16,351 nt of DNA, from the NCBI GenBank assembly GCA_009703165.1, contig WLGP01000003.1:1-16351 (forward strand), written 5' to 3'. The notes below the pieces were generated by a model. The model searched no databases, was not told where the DNA came from, and saw only the letters and a list, made by a program, of their open reading frames with translations. Positions 1 to 7,275 of the stretch are shown piece after piece. This DNA comes from Actinomycetota bacterium (GTDB lineage Bacteria; Actinomycetota; Actinomycetes; Nanopelagicales; Nanopelagicaceae). Positions within the stretch are counted from its first letter, which is position 1. Each line of letters starts with the position of its first letter. The position numbers and the translations under genes were made by a program.

Positions 1-1
1 A

Positions 2-217
2 GGATTGAGCAGATTACTTCAGATCGGTAAAGATACTGAGCACGCTAAAGAGTGTGCTCGGTGGGAGCATCTAGATAGTAAGTGCGAGCGATCTGCTGAG
101 ATTGAAAAAGCTACGCAGACCACAACAAGTGTTCTCACGGTAGCTAAGAGTTCAACGATTGCAGCCCAGATTCGAGAGTGTGCCTATAGCGCTCTCGAAC
201 TTCTTGAGATGGATTAA
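2..217 (+). CDS. 3' end of an unrecognised gene (partial at left edge)
   Basis: The frame is open from the window edge to a TAA at 215-217, so this is probably the C-terminal part of a longer protein. A TTG at 5-7 could start a 70-residue protein, but AGGA lies directly against it with no spacing. The visible part is polar and probably helical, with three Cys residues, many Glu/Lys, and a short hydrophobic helix near the end (SALELLEMD). I do not recognise the family and assign no function. It converges on the helicase gene and the two stop codons share the bases TTAA at 214-217. It could also be a chance frame, but its neat abutment to the helicase stop favours a real gene. Confidence 0.45.
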   Translation, partial: GLSRLLQIGKDTEHAKECARWEHLDSKCERSAEIEKATQTTTSVLTVAKSSTIAAQIRECAYSALELLEMD

Positions 218-1527
218 GAAGAGATCTTCTTTGTACGAACTCGCGCCCGTTTTTCTCGGGTAGGAGCAGGCGCTTCGCTCTTTTCGCGAACTGGAGCAGC
301 CTTACGTGGCTTATCCATGCGACCGGTTGAACCTGCAGGAATTTTCATCATCGCATAGAGATGCTCTGATGATGAGTATGTCTCAACGGGTTCAGGTAGA
401 CCAAGGTGAAGAGCCATATCGATCATCTTCCAGCGAGCTAACTCATCCCAATCCACAAATGTCAGCGCAATGCCGTGAGCTCCTGCGCGCGCAGTACGAC
501 CAATTCTATGTACGTAGGTCTTCTCATCTTCTGGGCACTGATAGTTAATGACGTGTGTAATGCCATCGATATCAATACCTCGAGCTGCAACATCGGTTGC
601 GATCAGCACATCTGATTTGCCGCCCTTGAAATCATTGAGCGCTTTTTCGCGCGCAGCCTGTCCCATATCGCCATGCAGTGTTGCAGCTCTAAAGCCACGT
701 TCAATTAAATCATCTGACGTTTTCTGGCAGGCGCGCTTGGTACGGCAGAAGACGATGGTTGGACCGCGACCATCTGCCTGCAAGATGCGAGCAAGCATCT
801 CAATCTTATCCATTGCATGGGCACGAACAACGTGCTGCTCAATACGCGATACGACATTTCCTTCATCTTGAGAATCTTGAGTACGGATATGTACAGGCTG
901 ATTCATAAATTTACGCGCAAGAGCGATGATGTCTCCAGGCATAGTCGCTGAGAAGAGCATTGTCTGAGTGCGATTTGGAGTGCTGGCAAAGATTTTCTCT
1001 ACATCCGGCAAGAACCCAAGGTCGAGCATCTCATCGGCTTCATCGAGAACTACACGCGTGACACTGGCTAGCTTTACCTGTCCTTGGCGATAGAGATCAA
1101 GTAAACGTCCTGGTGTACCAACGATGATCTCAACGCCCTTCTGTAGCGCTTCAATCTGTGGCTCAAAGGCGCGTCCGCCGTAAACAGCTAAGACGCGAAT
1201 CTTTCTGCTCTGAGTGATCTCTTCTAGATCTTTTGTTACTTGAACGCAGAGTTCGCGCGTTGGAACTACAACCAATACCTGAGGTGAATCCTGGTATTCA
1301 AAGCTCTTCCACTCTTCATCTTCTGGAGCGATGACACGATCTACAAGAGGGATACCAAATGCAAGTGTCTTACCTGTTCCGGTCTTTGCTTGTCCGATTA
1401 CATCGCCATCTGCCAGAGCGATGGAGAGAACTTGCTCTTGAATCGGGAAGGGAGCGGTGTACCCATGTTCGTTGAGAGCAGCAATAGTCTCTTTACGAAG
1501 TGGTAGATCGGCAAATGTCAGAGTCAC
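214..1527 (-). CDS. DEAD-box ATP-dependent RNA helicase (RhlE/DeaD type)
   Basis: ATP-driven RNA unwinding or remodelling, probably in ribosome assembly or mRNA turnover in the cytoplasm. The 437 residues carry the family motifs in order: Q motif region at 5-32 (FADL, then PFPIQ), motif I AKTGTGKT at 47-54, PTREL at 89-93, TPGR at 138-141, DEAD at 162-165, SAT at 193-195, ARGIDID at 315-321 and HRIGRTARAG at 340-349. A low-complexity basic tail (from about 400, rich in Arg, Lys, Pro, Ala) probably binds RNA. The start is GTG at 1525-1527, directly after the TAA of the DUF3107 gene, so translation is probably coupled; I see no good Shine-Dalgarno. The same helicase/DUF3107/TetR neighbourhood is known in other Actinobacteria (Mycobacterium Rv3208-Rv3211), which supports the call. 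The exact subfamily cannot be settled by eye. Confidence 0.95.
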   Translation of the reverse strand: MTLTFADLPLRKETIAALNEHGYTAPFPIQEQVLSIALADGDVIGQAKTGTGKTLAFGIPLVDRVIAPEDEEWKSFEYQDSPQVLVVVPTRELCVQVTKDLEEITQSRKIRVLAVYGGRAFEPQIEALQKGVEIIVGTPGRLLDLYRQGQVKLASVTRVVLDEADEMLDLGFLPDVEKIFASTPNRTQTMLFSATMPGDIIALARKFMNQPVHIRTQDSQDEGNVVSRIEQHVVRAHAMDKIEMLARILQADGRGPTIVFCRTKRACQKTSDDLIERGFRAATLHGDMGQAAREKALNDFKGGKSDVLIATDVAARGIDIDGITHVINYQCPEDEKTYVHRIGRTARAGAHGIALTFVDWDELARWKMIDMALHLGLPEPVETYSSSEHLYAMMKIPAGSTGRMDKPRKAAPVREKSEAPAPTREKRARVRTKKISS

Positions 1528-1785
1528 TTACAGCGCGCCAAAACCGACGCGACGTTCGGTCGGTTGGCCAATCTCCACATAACCAATACGAGCTGCAGGA
1601 ACAACGATCTCGTGTCCGCGTATATCGGTAAGGGTCAAAGGTGAGTTATCAGCCAGAGCTTGGGCGACAGCCTTCTTAATATCGGCTGGGCTTAATTCGC
1701 ACTCAAAAGCTAATTCACTAGAGATATCTGCAACAGCAATTCTGACGAGAGCTGCCTGAGAGCCCTCTGATTTCTTTGTACTCAT
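1528..1785 (-). CDS. DUF3107 family small protein
   Basis: An 85-residue protein matching the actinobacterial DUF3107 family (Rv3208A/TB9.4-like), whose function is unknown. Family hallmarks are a short beta strand (VRIAVADIS), a helix (ADIKKAVAQALAD), and the conserved end IGYVEIG followed by RRVGFG. The first ten or so residues are a variable polar lead. The ATG at 1783-1785 is preceded on the minus strand by TAGGAT, which can be read as a Shine-Dalgarno (AGGA, 8 bases away) or as a -10 box placed for a leaderless mRNA. It sits between tetR (33-base gap) and the helicase (no gap), so it and the helicase are probably one transcription unit, possibly under the TetR protein through the palindrome at 1802-1814. 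Confidence 0.88.
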   Translation of the reverse strand: MSTKKSEGSQAALVRIAVADISSELAFECELSPADIKKAVAQALADNSPLTLTDIRGHEIVVPAARIGYVEIGQPTERRVGFGAL

Positions 1786-1791
1786 GGTTAC

Positions 1792-1814
1792 ATCCTAGGT
1801 GCAAGTGGCACTTG
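1792..1814 (-). promoter_or_regulatory. Putative promoter and operator before DUF3107
   Basis: CAAGTG-G-CACTTG at 1802-1814 is a perfect 6-base inverted repeat around one base. On the minus strand it is followed after 4 bases by TAGGAT (plus-strand positions 1792-1797), a TAnnnT -10-like box 6 bases from the DUF3107 ATG. No convincing -35 box is visible. The core AAGTGGCAC recurs in the tetR promoter at 2462-2470. I infer a TetR-family operator; a 5-bp RNA hairpin with a 3-base loop is an alternative reading. Confidence 0.45.
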
Positions 1815-1818
1815 ACTG

Positions 1819-2442
1819 CTATTCGGTGCGGGGAAAGCCCGAAATTCCACGCCACATCAAGTTCTCAACGAGATCAACCGCCTGCTGGCGAGTGAGTTTG
1901 CTATCGCGTTCAAGCCAGTGGCGTGCAGTTACTTGTGCATATCCAATCAAACCTACGCCGAGCAACATTGCAACTTCACGAGGAAGACCTGTGTCATTTG
2001 AGATGACGGCGCTGACAGCTGCGGCGCAGTCATATGTCATGCGATTAAGGCGTTCACGTACTTGTGGTTCAACGCTCATATCGCTTTCAAAGAGAAGGCG
2101 AAAAGCTTCGCCCTCTTTCTCAATAAATTCAAAGTAGGCAACAACAGTTGCTCGTACGCGTTTGGCGTTATCGGGCGTTGATGAAATCGCCTTCTGGATT
2201 TCAAAGACGAGTGAATCGATATGTAGATCAAGAACGGCAAGATAGAGATCGAGCTTTGATGGAAAGTGCTGATAGAGAACAGGCTTACTAACTCCAGCGC
2301 GATCGGCGATTTCATCCATTGCTGCTGAGTGGTATCCAGCTGCAGTAAAGACCTCAAGGGCGGCAGCGAGCAAGATTGCTCGGCGCTCATCGCGAGGAAG
2401 GCGAGCCTTATCGCCAATCGTTTGCTTATCGGTTGTGCTCAT
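1819..2442 (-). CDS. TetR/AcrR family transcriptional regulator
   Basis: A DNA-binding repressor of the TetR family, about 207 residues from the chosen start (MSTTDKQT). The N-terminal helix-turn-helix is typical: RRAILLAAALEVF, then MDEIADRAGVSKPVLYQHFPSK with the recognition helix at VSKPVLYQHF. The rest is the all-helical ligand-binding and dimer domain. A longer frame to 2499 exists but would nearly touch moeZ and lacks a better start, and the ATG at 2440-2442 fits a -10 box 7 bases upstream. It is transcribed toward DUF3107 and the helicase and divergently from moeZ. This regulator next to DUF3107 is a conserved actinobacterial arrangement (Rv3208). The ligand is unknown. Self-regulation is suggested by the palindrome in its own promoter. 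Confidence 0.9.
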   Translation of the reverse strand: MSTTDKQTIGDKARLPRDERRAILLAAALEVFTAAGYHSAAMDEIADRAGVSKPVLYQHFPSKLDLYLAVLDLHIDSLVFEIQKAISSTPDNAKRVRATVVAYFEFIEKEGEAFRLLFESDMSVEPQVRERLNRMTYDCAAAVSAVISNDTGLPREVAMLLGVGLIGYAQVTARHWLERDSKLTRQQAVDLVENLMWRGISGFPRTE

Positions 2443-2449
2443 TGTCCTA

Positions 2450-2478
2450 ATCGTAGACGCAAAGTGGCACGCTTTCAT
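2450..2478 (-). promoter_or_regulatory. Putative leaderless tetR promoter with operator
   Basis: Read on the minus strand: ATGAAA (plus positions 2473-2478, 4 of 6 matches to TTGACA), 17 bases, then TACGAT (2450-2455), ending 7 bases before the tetR ATG. The spacer contains an imperfect palindrome at 2461-2475 (AAAG-TGGCACG-CTTT) with the core AAGTGGCAC shared with the site at 1802-1814. This is the usual position for an autorepressor site. The 59-base gap also has to serve divergent moeZ, for which I found no clear promoter. Inference from sequence only. Confidence 0.42.
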
Positions 2479-2501
2479 AGTCTGAGGCAGAATTACCAAT
2501 T

Positions 2502-3683
2502 ATGAAGACACCTCCTCTCGTATCTCCTGGCCCAGCTCTGACCGTTGATGAGGTGCGCAGATATAGCCGCCACCTGATCATTCCCGATGTGGCCATGGCA
2601 GGACAGCAACGATTGATGAATGCAAAGGTGCTCTGTGTTGGAGCAGGTGGTCTTGGATCACCAGCGCTTATGTATCTAGCAGCTGCCGGTGTTGGAACAA
2701 TTGGAATTGTCGAATTTGATACTGTCGATGAATCTAATCTGCAACGCCAAATCATTCATGGCCAATCAGATATCGGTAAGAGCAAGGCGCAATCTGCCAA
2801 AGAGAAGATTCTCGAAATCAATCCATACGTCAACGTGATTACACATGAGCTCCGCCTCGATGTCGATAACGTGATGGATATCTTTGCTCAGTACGACATT
2901 ATTGTTGACGGTACAGATAACTTTGCAACACGCTATTTAGTTAATGATGCGTGCGTACTTCTCAAGAAACCATATGTCTGGGGCTCTATCTATCGCTTTG
3001 ATGGACAGGCAAGTGTCTTCTGGGCGGAGTACGGTCCATGTTATCGGTGCCTCTACCCAGAACCACCACCACCAGGAATGGTTCCATCATGTGCTGAAGG
3101 TGGAGTGCTCGGAGTTCTCTGCGCAACAATCGGCTCAATTCAAACAACTGAAGCGATCAAGGTAATTACCGGTGTCGGTGAGCCGTTGATCGGCGAGCTG
3201 ATGATCTATGACGCACTTGAGATGAACTTTAGAAAGGTGAAGATCCGTAAGGATCCGAACTGCCCATTGTGTTCTGCCAATGCCACACAGAAAGCCCTTC
3301 TTCCTGACTATGAAGCATTCTGTGGAGTGCTCTCATCGCAGGCGCAAGAAGCGGTAACCGATTCCACCATTTCAGTGACCGACCTCAAGGCAAAGATTGA
3401 TAAGGGCGATGACTTCTATCTCGTCGATGTTCGGGAACCGAGCGAATTTGAAATTGTTCGAATTCCTGGCTCGCATTTGATTCCAAAACAAGGCTTTATC
3501 GATGGAACCGCGCTAGCTGGTCTGCCACAAGATAAGCCGATCATTCTCCACTGCAAGAGTGGAGTTCGTTCTGCAGAGTGCCTTGCAATCATTAAAGGTG
3601 CAGGATTTAAGGATGCATCGCATGTCTCAGGTGGAGTTATCGCTTGGGCGAAGCAGATCGATACATCTCTTCCGGTCTATTGA
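2502..3683 (+). CDS. moeZ: MoeZ-type adenylyltransferase/sulfurtransferase (E1-like + rhodanese)
   Basis: Activates the C-terminus of ubiquitin-like sulfur carrier proteins (MoaD, ThiS or CysO type) by adenylation and loads sulfur onto them, serving molybdopterin, cysteine or related thiol synthesis. The 393 residues show the E1 domain with nucleotide loop GAGGLG at 47-52, zinc pairs C180/C183 and C254/C257, and a conserved Cys at 197 (PSCAEGG). A C-terminal rhodanese domain at about 288-393 has the active loop CKSGVRS with C351 as the persulfide cysteine. The domain order and length match mycobacterial MoeZ rather than plain MoeB. The ATG at 2502 has no strong Shine-Dalgarno. Its TGA overlaps the mshB ATG (TGATG), so the two are translated together. 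Confidence 0.93.
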   Translation: MKTPPLVSPGPALTVDEVRRYSRHLIIPDVAMAGQQRLMNAKVLCVGAGGLGSPALMYLAAAGVGTIGIVEFDTVDESNLQRQIIHGQSDIGKSKAQSAKEKILEINPYVNVITHELRLDVDNVMDIFAQYDIIVDGTDNFATRYLVNDACVLLKKPYVWGSIYRFDGQASVFWAEYGPCYRCLYPEPPPPGMVPSCAEGGVLGVLCATIGSIQTTEAIKVITGVGEPLIGELMIYDALEMNFRKVKIRKDPNCPLCSANATQKALLPDYEAFCGVLSSQAQEAVTDSTISVTDLKAKIDKGDDFYLVDVREPSEFEIVRIPGSHLIPKQGFIDGTALAGLPQDKPIILHCKSGVRSAECLAIIKGAGFKDASHVSGGVIAWAKQIDTSLPVY

Positions 3684-4549
3684 TGGGTAAGGATTACACG
3701 GGAGCTCGCATCCTCTTAGTCCATGCACACCCTGATGATGAGACGATCAATAACGGTGCAACCATGGCGATGTATGCAGCCCTTGGCGCACACGTCACCT
3801 TGGTTACATGCACGCGCGGTGAAGAAGGCGAAGTTTTAGTCCCTGAGTTAGCGCACTTGGCATCCACCCATGAAGATGGATTGGGTAAACATCGCGAAGG
3901 TGAACTTGCCGATGCGATGGCAGCACTAGGAATCGAAGATTTTCGATTCCTTGGCGCACCTCATGCGATCTTTCGCGATAGCGGAATGATGGGTACAGAA
4001 CCAAATGAACGCCCAGATGTCTTCTGGCAGGCAGATTTAGATAACACAACGGGCCATCTCGTTGAGATTATTGAGGAGATCAAACCTCACGTACTTATTA
4101 CCTACGATGAAATTGGTGGGTACGGCCACCCAGATCACATTCAAGCCCATCGCGTAGCGATGGAGGCGGCAAAGCGAGCAGAGTGGAAGATTCCAAAGAT
4201 TTACTGGAACACCATGCCTAAATCAGTTATTGCAGATGGCATGGAGAAGATGAAGGCTCTTGGTTCTGATTTCTTTGGAGCAGAGAGCGTTGATGATCTT
4301 CCATTTGCTAAAGATGATGAAGTTGTCACAACTCTTGTCGATGGAAATGCATATGTACAGGCAAAGATGGATGCGATGGCTGCACATAGAACTCAAATTT
4401 CACTTGACGGTCCATTCTTTGCTCTCTCCAACAACGTCGGATTGCAAGTCTGGGGAAATGAGTACTACACATTGGTTCACGGAGTGCCGGCAGCTCCATT
4501 TGATGACAATGGTCGAGAGACTGATCTACTTGCCGGAGTTGATTTCTAA
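3683..4549 (+). CDS. mshB: Mycothiol biosynthesis deacetylase MshB
   Basis: Zinc-dependent deacetylase (PIG-L/LmbE fold) that removes acetyl from GlcNAc-inositol to give GlcN-inositol, the second committed stage of mycothiol synthesis. From the ATG at 3683 (288 residues) the metal and catalytic motif AHPDDE lies at 15-20 (H16, D18, D19) and the second motif GYGHPDH at 146-152 (H149, H152). TCTRGEEGEV at 42-51 and FRDSGMMGT at 97-104 match MshB better than the mycothiol conjugate amidase Mca. A TTG 39 bases upstream extends the frame, but it lies inside moeZ and the TGATG overlap makes 3683 the natural start. The other mycothiol genes (mshA, mshC, mshD) are not recognisable in the window. Confidence 0.88.
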   Translation: MGKDYTGARILLVHAHPDDETINNGATMAMYAALGAHVTLVTCTRGEEGEVLVPELAHLASTHEDGLGKHREGELADAMAALGIEDFRFLGAPHAIFRDSGMMGTEPNERPDVFWQADLDNTTGHLVEIIEEIKPHVLITYDEIGGYGHPDHIQAHRVAMEAAKRAEWKIPKIYWNTMPKSVIADGMEKMKALGSDFFGAESVDDLPFAKDDEVVTTLVDGNAYVQAKMDAMAAHRTQISLDGPFFALSNNVGLQVWGNEYYTLVHGVPAAPFDDNGRETDLLAGVDF

Positions 4550-4867
4550 GTGAGATATCTCTTCTCCTTTATTGTCGGAGGTCTTACTGCTGCAGGCGGT
4601 GTATTTCTCCATCTCTCATATCCACCAGCAGGGCTAATCCTGGCTCTGGCCGGATCGGCTGCAACCTTCTGGTCTATCGGAAGGCATTACGGAAAACGTC
4701 GATTCAAGATGGCGGCTCTGGCAGGTTGGCTAGTTGTTATCAATGATGCGACAACATTTGGAGCTGGGGGAGAACTCTTAGTTCAAGGAGATCGCGCAGG
4801 CTTAACATTTCTTGCTAGCGCCGCCTCGATCGTTATTCTCTCTATCTTTCTTCCAGTAAGAGATTAA
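4550..4867 (+). CDS. Small four-helix membrane protein (possibly DUF6113)
   Basis: A 105-residue protein with four predicted membrane helices at roughly 3-24, 27-47, 54-71 and 83-103, separated by short loops; a basic patch GKRRFK at about 48-53 suggests that loop faces the cytoplasm. The start is GTG at 4550-4552, directly after the mshB stop, so it is coupled to mshB. Small membrane proteins of the DUF6113 group follow mshB in other Actinobacteria and I suspect the same family, from memory of gene order rather than a search. Function unknown. Its TAA overlaps the stop codon of the converging cysS gene in the shared bases TTAA at 4864-4867. Confidence 0.75.
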   Translation: MRYLFSFIVGGLTAAGGVFLHLSYPPAGLILALAGSAATFWSIGRHYGKRRFKMAALAGWLVVINDATTFGAGGELLVQGDRAGLTFLASAASIVILSIFLPVRD

Positions 4868-6222
4868 CTCCAGCTCTGGCCATCTGCGCCATCTTTGATC
4901 TGTAAGCCACTTTCTTCTAAGAGGGTGCGAAGGCGATCACTTTCTGCAAAATTCTTCTCAGATCGAGCCTTTGCTCGCTGCTCTAAGAGGTCGCTCTGCT
5001 CTTGCGTGAGTTCTCTGACAATTGGTGGGCGCGATAGATCTAGTCCAAGAATCTGATCTGCGGCAAGGAAAATCTCTGACTTTTCCTGCGCAGAATAATC
5101 GCTGCTCTTTTCAATAGCCCGCAGCCGTTGCAGGGCACGGGGTGTATCTAAGTCAGCATAGATTGCATCGATAAATTCCTGATCCATCTTCGGTTCTGTT
5201 TTGCTTGCCCCAGCGCTGACTAATCCACGCCATCTCTTGATTGTGCTGTGAGCTGCTTCAAGAGATGCCCAGGTCAGATCCATCTGCGAGCGATAGCGAT
5301 TTTCCAAGAAAGATAGGCGCGCTGCGAGTGGATCAATCTCTCGATCGATGATGTCTTGCAGCAGAACTACATTGCCCGCACTCTTTGACATCTTGCGCCC
5401 CTCAAAGAGGAGATGCTCTCCATGCACCCAATGAGTTACTACCTCTGTGCCGGTTAAGGAATTAGATTGTGCGCGCTCATTTTCATGGTGTGGGAAACGC
5501 AGATCGATTCCTCCAACATGAAGGTCGATAACTTCTCCTAAGTACTCTAACGACATCGCGCTGCACTCGATATGCCATCCGGGATAACCAGGGCCCCATG
5601 GCGTATCCCAAATCATCTCTGTGCGATCTCGCGCTAATTTCCATAGCGCCCAATCGGCATGAAATTTCTTAGCCCCATCTTCTACGTACTCGTAGCGATG
5701 GCCAGGCTTGAGGGCATCGAGTCGATTGCCGCTGATTGCTCCATAGCTGGGAAATGATTGGGCATCAAAGTAAACATTTCCATCTGCTGCAACGTAGGCA
5801 AAACCTTCTGCAATGAGTTTTTCTATCGAAGCAATCATCAGATCAATATTTTCACTGGCGCGTGGGTATGAACTAGCTGAGGTGATGTTAAGTCGATTCA
5901 AATCATGATGGAAACGATCTTCGTATTTGCGTGCGATAGCAAAGGGATCGAGTGATTCGCTCTTTGATTGGGCTAAGACTTTATCCTCGAGATCATTGGC
6001 CATATGCCCTACATCGGTAATATTTTGAATCAATGTGACTGCAAGCCCGGAATGCGTGGCTGCTCGCCAGATGAGGTCTGAAAGGAGAAAGGTTCGCAAA
6101 TTTCCAACGTGAGCATCGCGATATACGGTAGGTCCACAGCAGTAGACCTTTAACTCTGAGCCACGACCGGAGACGGGAAGTAGTTCTCGGTGGCGAGTTT
6201 CGTAGAGCTTTAACACGCGCAC
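4864..6222 (-). CDS. cysS: Cysteinyl-tRNA synthetase, divergent subtype
   Basis: Class I synthetase that joins cysteine to tRNA-Cys. Seen in the 452 residues: CGPTVY at 29-34, the HIGH-equivalent AHVGN at 37-41, zinc ligands C29, C220, H245 and E249 at the spacing of the family, PGWHIECSAMS at 214-224, FPHHENE at 243-249, and KMSKS at 277-281. A C-terminal segment at about 408-452 (RAKARSEKNFAESDRLR, then GQSW) is the tRNA-binding end of CysS, absent from the mycothiol ligase MshC, which is otherwise similar; so CysS is the better call. Odd point: NITDV at 67-71 is followed by GHMAND where standard CysS has DDKI. The start is GTG at 6220-6222, with another GTG two codons later; both lie inside the end of the acetyltransferase gene (13-base overlap). 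Confidence 0.85.
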   Translation of the reverse strand: MRVLKLYETRHRELLPVSGRGSELKVYCCGPTVYRDAHVGNLRTFLLSDLIWRAATHSGLAVTLIQNITDVGHMANDLEDKVLAQSKSESLDPFAIARKYEDRFHHDLNRLNITSASSYPRASENIDLMIASIEKLIAEGFAYVAADGNVYFDAQSFPSYGAISGNRLDALKPGHRYEYVEDGAKKFHADWALWKLARDRTEMIWDTPWGPGYPGWHIECSAMSLEYLGEVIDLHVGGIDLRFPHHENERAQSNSLTGTEVVTHWVHGEHLLFEGRKMSKSAGNVVLLQDIIDREIDPLAARLSFLENRYRSQMDLTWASLEAAHSTIKRWRGLVSAGASKTEPKMDQEFIDAIYADLDTPRALQRLRAIEKSSDYSAQEKSEIFLAADQILGLDLSRPPIVRELTQEQSDLLEQRAKARSEKNFAESDRLRTLLEESGLQIKDGADGQSWS

Positions 6223-7193
6223 TCCGAAGACTCTTGCCGCTCAATAAAGCTATATGTGTGGTGCACACGGAAGCCAAGCTTTTCATAGAGCGCTTGGGCG
6301 GCGGCATTACTCTGATCGAGCTGAAGAGAGATTTTATCTGCGCCATTGTCGAGAGAAATATTTGAAGCTGCCTGCATCACTAACTCTGCAAGACCGAGTC
6401 GTCTATAGGAGCCATCGACAAAGAGACGAGTAAGAATTGACCACGAGCCAAGAACGGCAAGCCTTGCAGTGGCTACGACTTTTCCATCCATTCGTAGTGA
6501 GATGTAATGGGCAGGATAAGCGCGCATGATTGGTTCGAGAATTTCATCACCATGAAGGGCTAGGAATTCTGGGGTTGGAATAGATTCGCAGCGCAGCTCC
6601 ACATTCTTCACATTAAGTGTTGGTGTGAGGTCGAATCTAGATTCAATATCTGAAACTAGAAATGCTGCGCCAACCTTTTCTCTCCAACCTTTATCAATCA
6701 AGTAATCCTTCAACTCTTGATACAGGGGGAGTGGACAGTGAAAGACTGCTGGCAATTGCGCCTTCGAATAAATCTCTTCAACGCGAGTGATTGCCTCTTC
6801 GATATCCAAACCTGGCTCGCCCCAAGGAGGCGAACCTTGGACGAGAACTGAATTCGCGCGATAGGTCACACCATCAGATATTCGTATCTGCCACTTGCCA
6901 AGTTCTTCGATCTTCAGTGCAGGCCAGGTTTGTGTAGATAAATTCTCGAGCTCGGCGATTCGAAGTGAGAGCGGCGCACCTTTGCCAGCGCTCTTCTTGC
7001 CTTCGACAATTGGATGCACGAGAGCAATCAATTGCGGATCAAATTCCACGACATCGCCTGACTTCTTGCGCAACGTGCTCTCTGATTCCAGGATTCCAAC
7101 AAGATCGCGATAGCCGCCCTCAGGATCATGCAGGCGCAAGGTCAACCGCTGCCCAATCAGCGCTGGGTCAAGGTGATCAGAACCTGCTCTCAT
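6210..7193 (-). CDS. GNAT acetyltransferase, Rv0428c/cg3035 type (possible N-acetylglutamate synthase)
   Basis: Acetyl-CoA dependent transferase of 327 residues. An N-terminal SH3-like domain spans about 11-60 (IGQRLTLR, DLVGIL). A middle region carries the family signature WPAL at 90-93, LGKWQIRISDGVTYRANSVL at 98-117 and a Pro/Gly-rich stretch after it. The C-terminal GNAT domain at about 228-320 has the pyrophosphate loop RRLGLA at 264-269 and ALYEKLGF at 301-308. A corynebacterial member (cg3035) was reported to be an N-acetylglutamate synthase starting arginine synthesis; whether this protein does the same is not shown here. The ATG at 7191-7193 lacks a Shine-Dalgarno and has TAATGT 6 bases upstream, suggesting a leaderless mRNA. 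It overlaps cysS, forming a two-gene unit. Confidence 0.85.
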   Translation of the reverse strand: MRAGSDHLDPALIGQRLTLRLHDPEGGYRDLVGILESESTLRKKSGDVVEFDPQLIALVHPIVEGKKSAGKGAPLSLRIAELENLSTQTWPALKIEELGKWQIRISDGVTYRANSVLVQGSPPWGEPGLDIEEAITRVEEIYSKAQLPAVFHCPLPLYQELKDYLIDKGWREKVGAAFLVSDIESRFDLTPTLNVKNVELRCESIPTPEFLALHGDEILEPIMRAYPAHYISLRMDGKVVATARLAVLGSWSILTRLFVDGSYRRLGLAELVMQAASNISLDNGADKISLQLDQSNAAAQALYEKLGFRVHHTYSFIERQESSECAC

Positions 7194-7199
7194 GGGCTC

Positions 7200-7205
7200 A
7201 CATTA
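7200..7205 (-). promoter_or_regulatory. Putative -10 box for leaderless acetyltransferase mRNA
   Basis: On the minus strand TAATGT (TAnnnT pattern) ends 6 bases before the ATG of the acetyltransferase, and no Shine-Dalgarno is seen. No convincing -35 box is visible, so this is weak on its own; the same spacing recurs at three other genes in the window. Confidence 0.3.
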
Positions 7206-7275
7206 ACCGTGCGATTGAGAAGGCGCATGGTTAGAATTGCCCCCATAGAGGCTTTAGCCAATTGAGTCCGCTTTC

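Noticed and set aside
1799..2137. 112-residue plus-strand open frame opposite tetR
   Set aside because: Complement of a clear TetR protein and of low-quality composition, with no ribosome site.
2443..2499. Longer TetR start reaching 2499
   Set aside because: It would consume nearly all of the divergent promoter region, and the extra 19 residues do not resemble a TetR N-terminus.
4864..6222. Mycothiol ligase MshC instead of CysS
   Set aside because: MshC is very similar and mshB is nearby, but this protein has the CysS C-terminal tRNA-binding segment (RAKARSEKNFAESDRLR and GQSW) that MshC lacks.
6210..7193. Mycothiol synthase MshD
   Set aside because: MshD is also about 300 residues with two GNAT domains, but here the N-terminus is SH3-like and the middle carries the WPAL and RANSVL motifs of the Rv0428c family.
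7232..7237. TAGAAT as a firm fdxA promoter
   Set aside because: It is a fair -10 match, but no -35 lies at a suitable distance, so it is mentioned only in passing.
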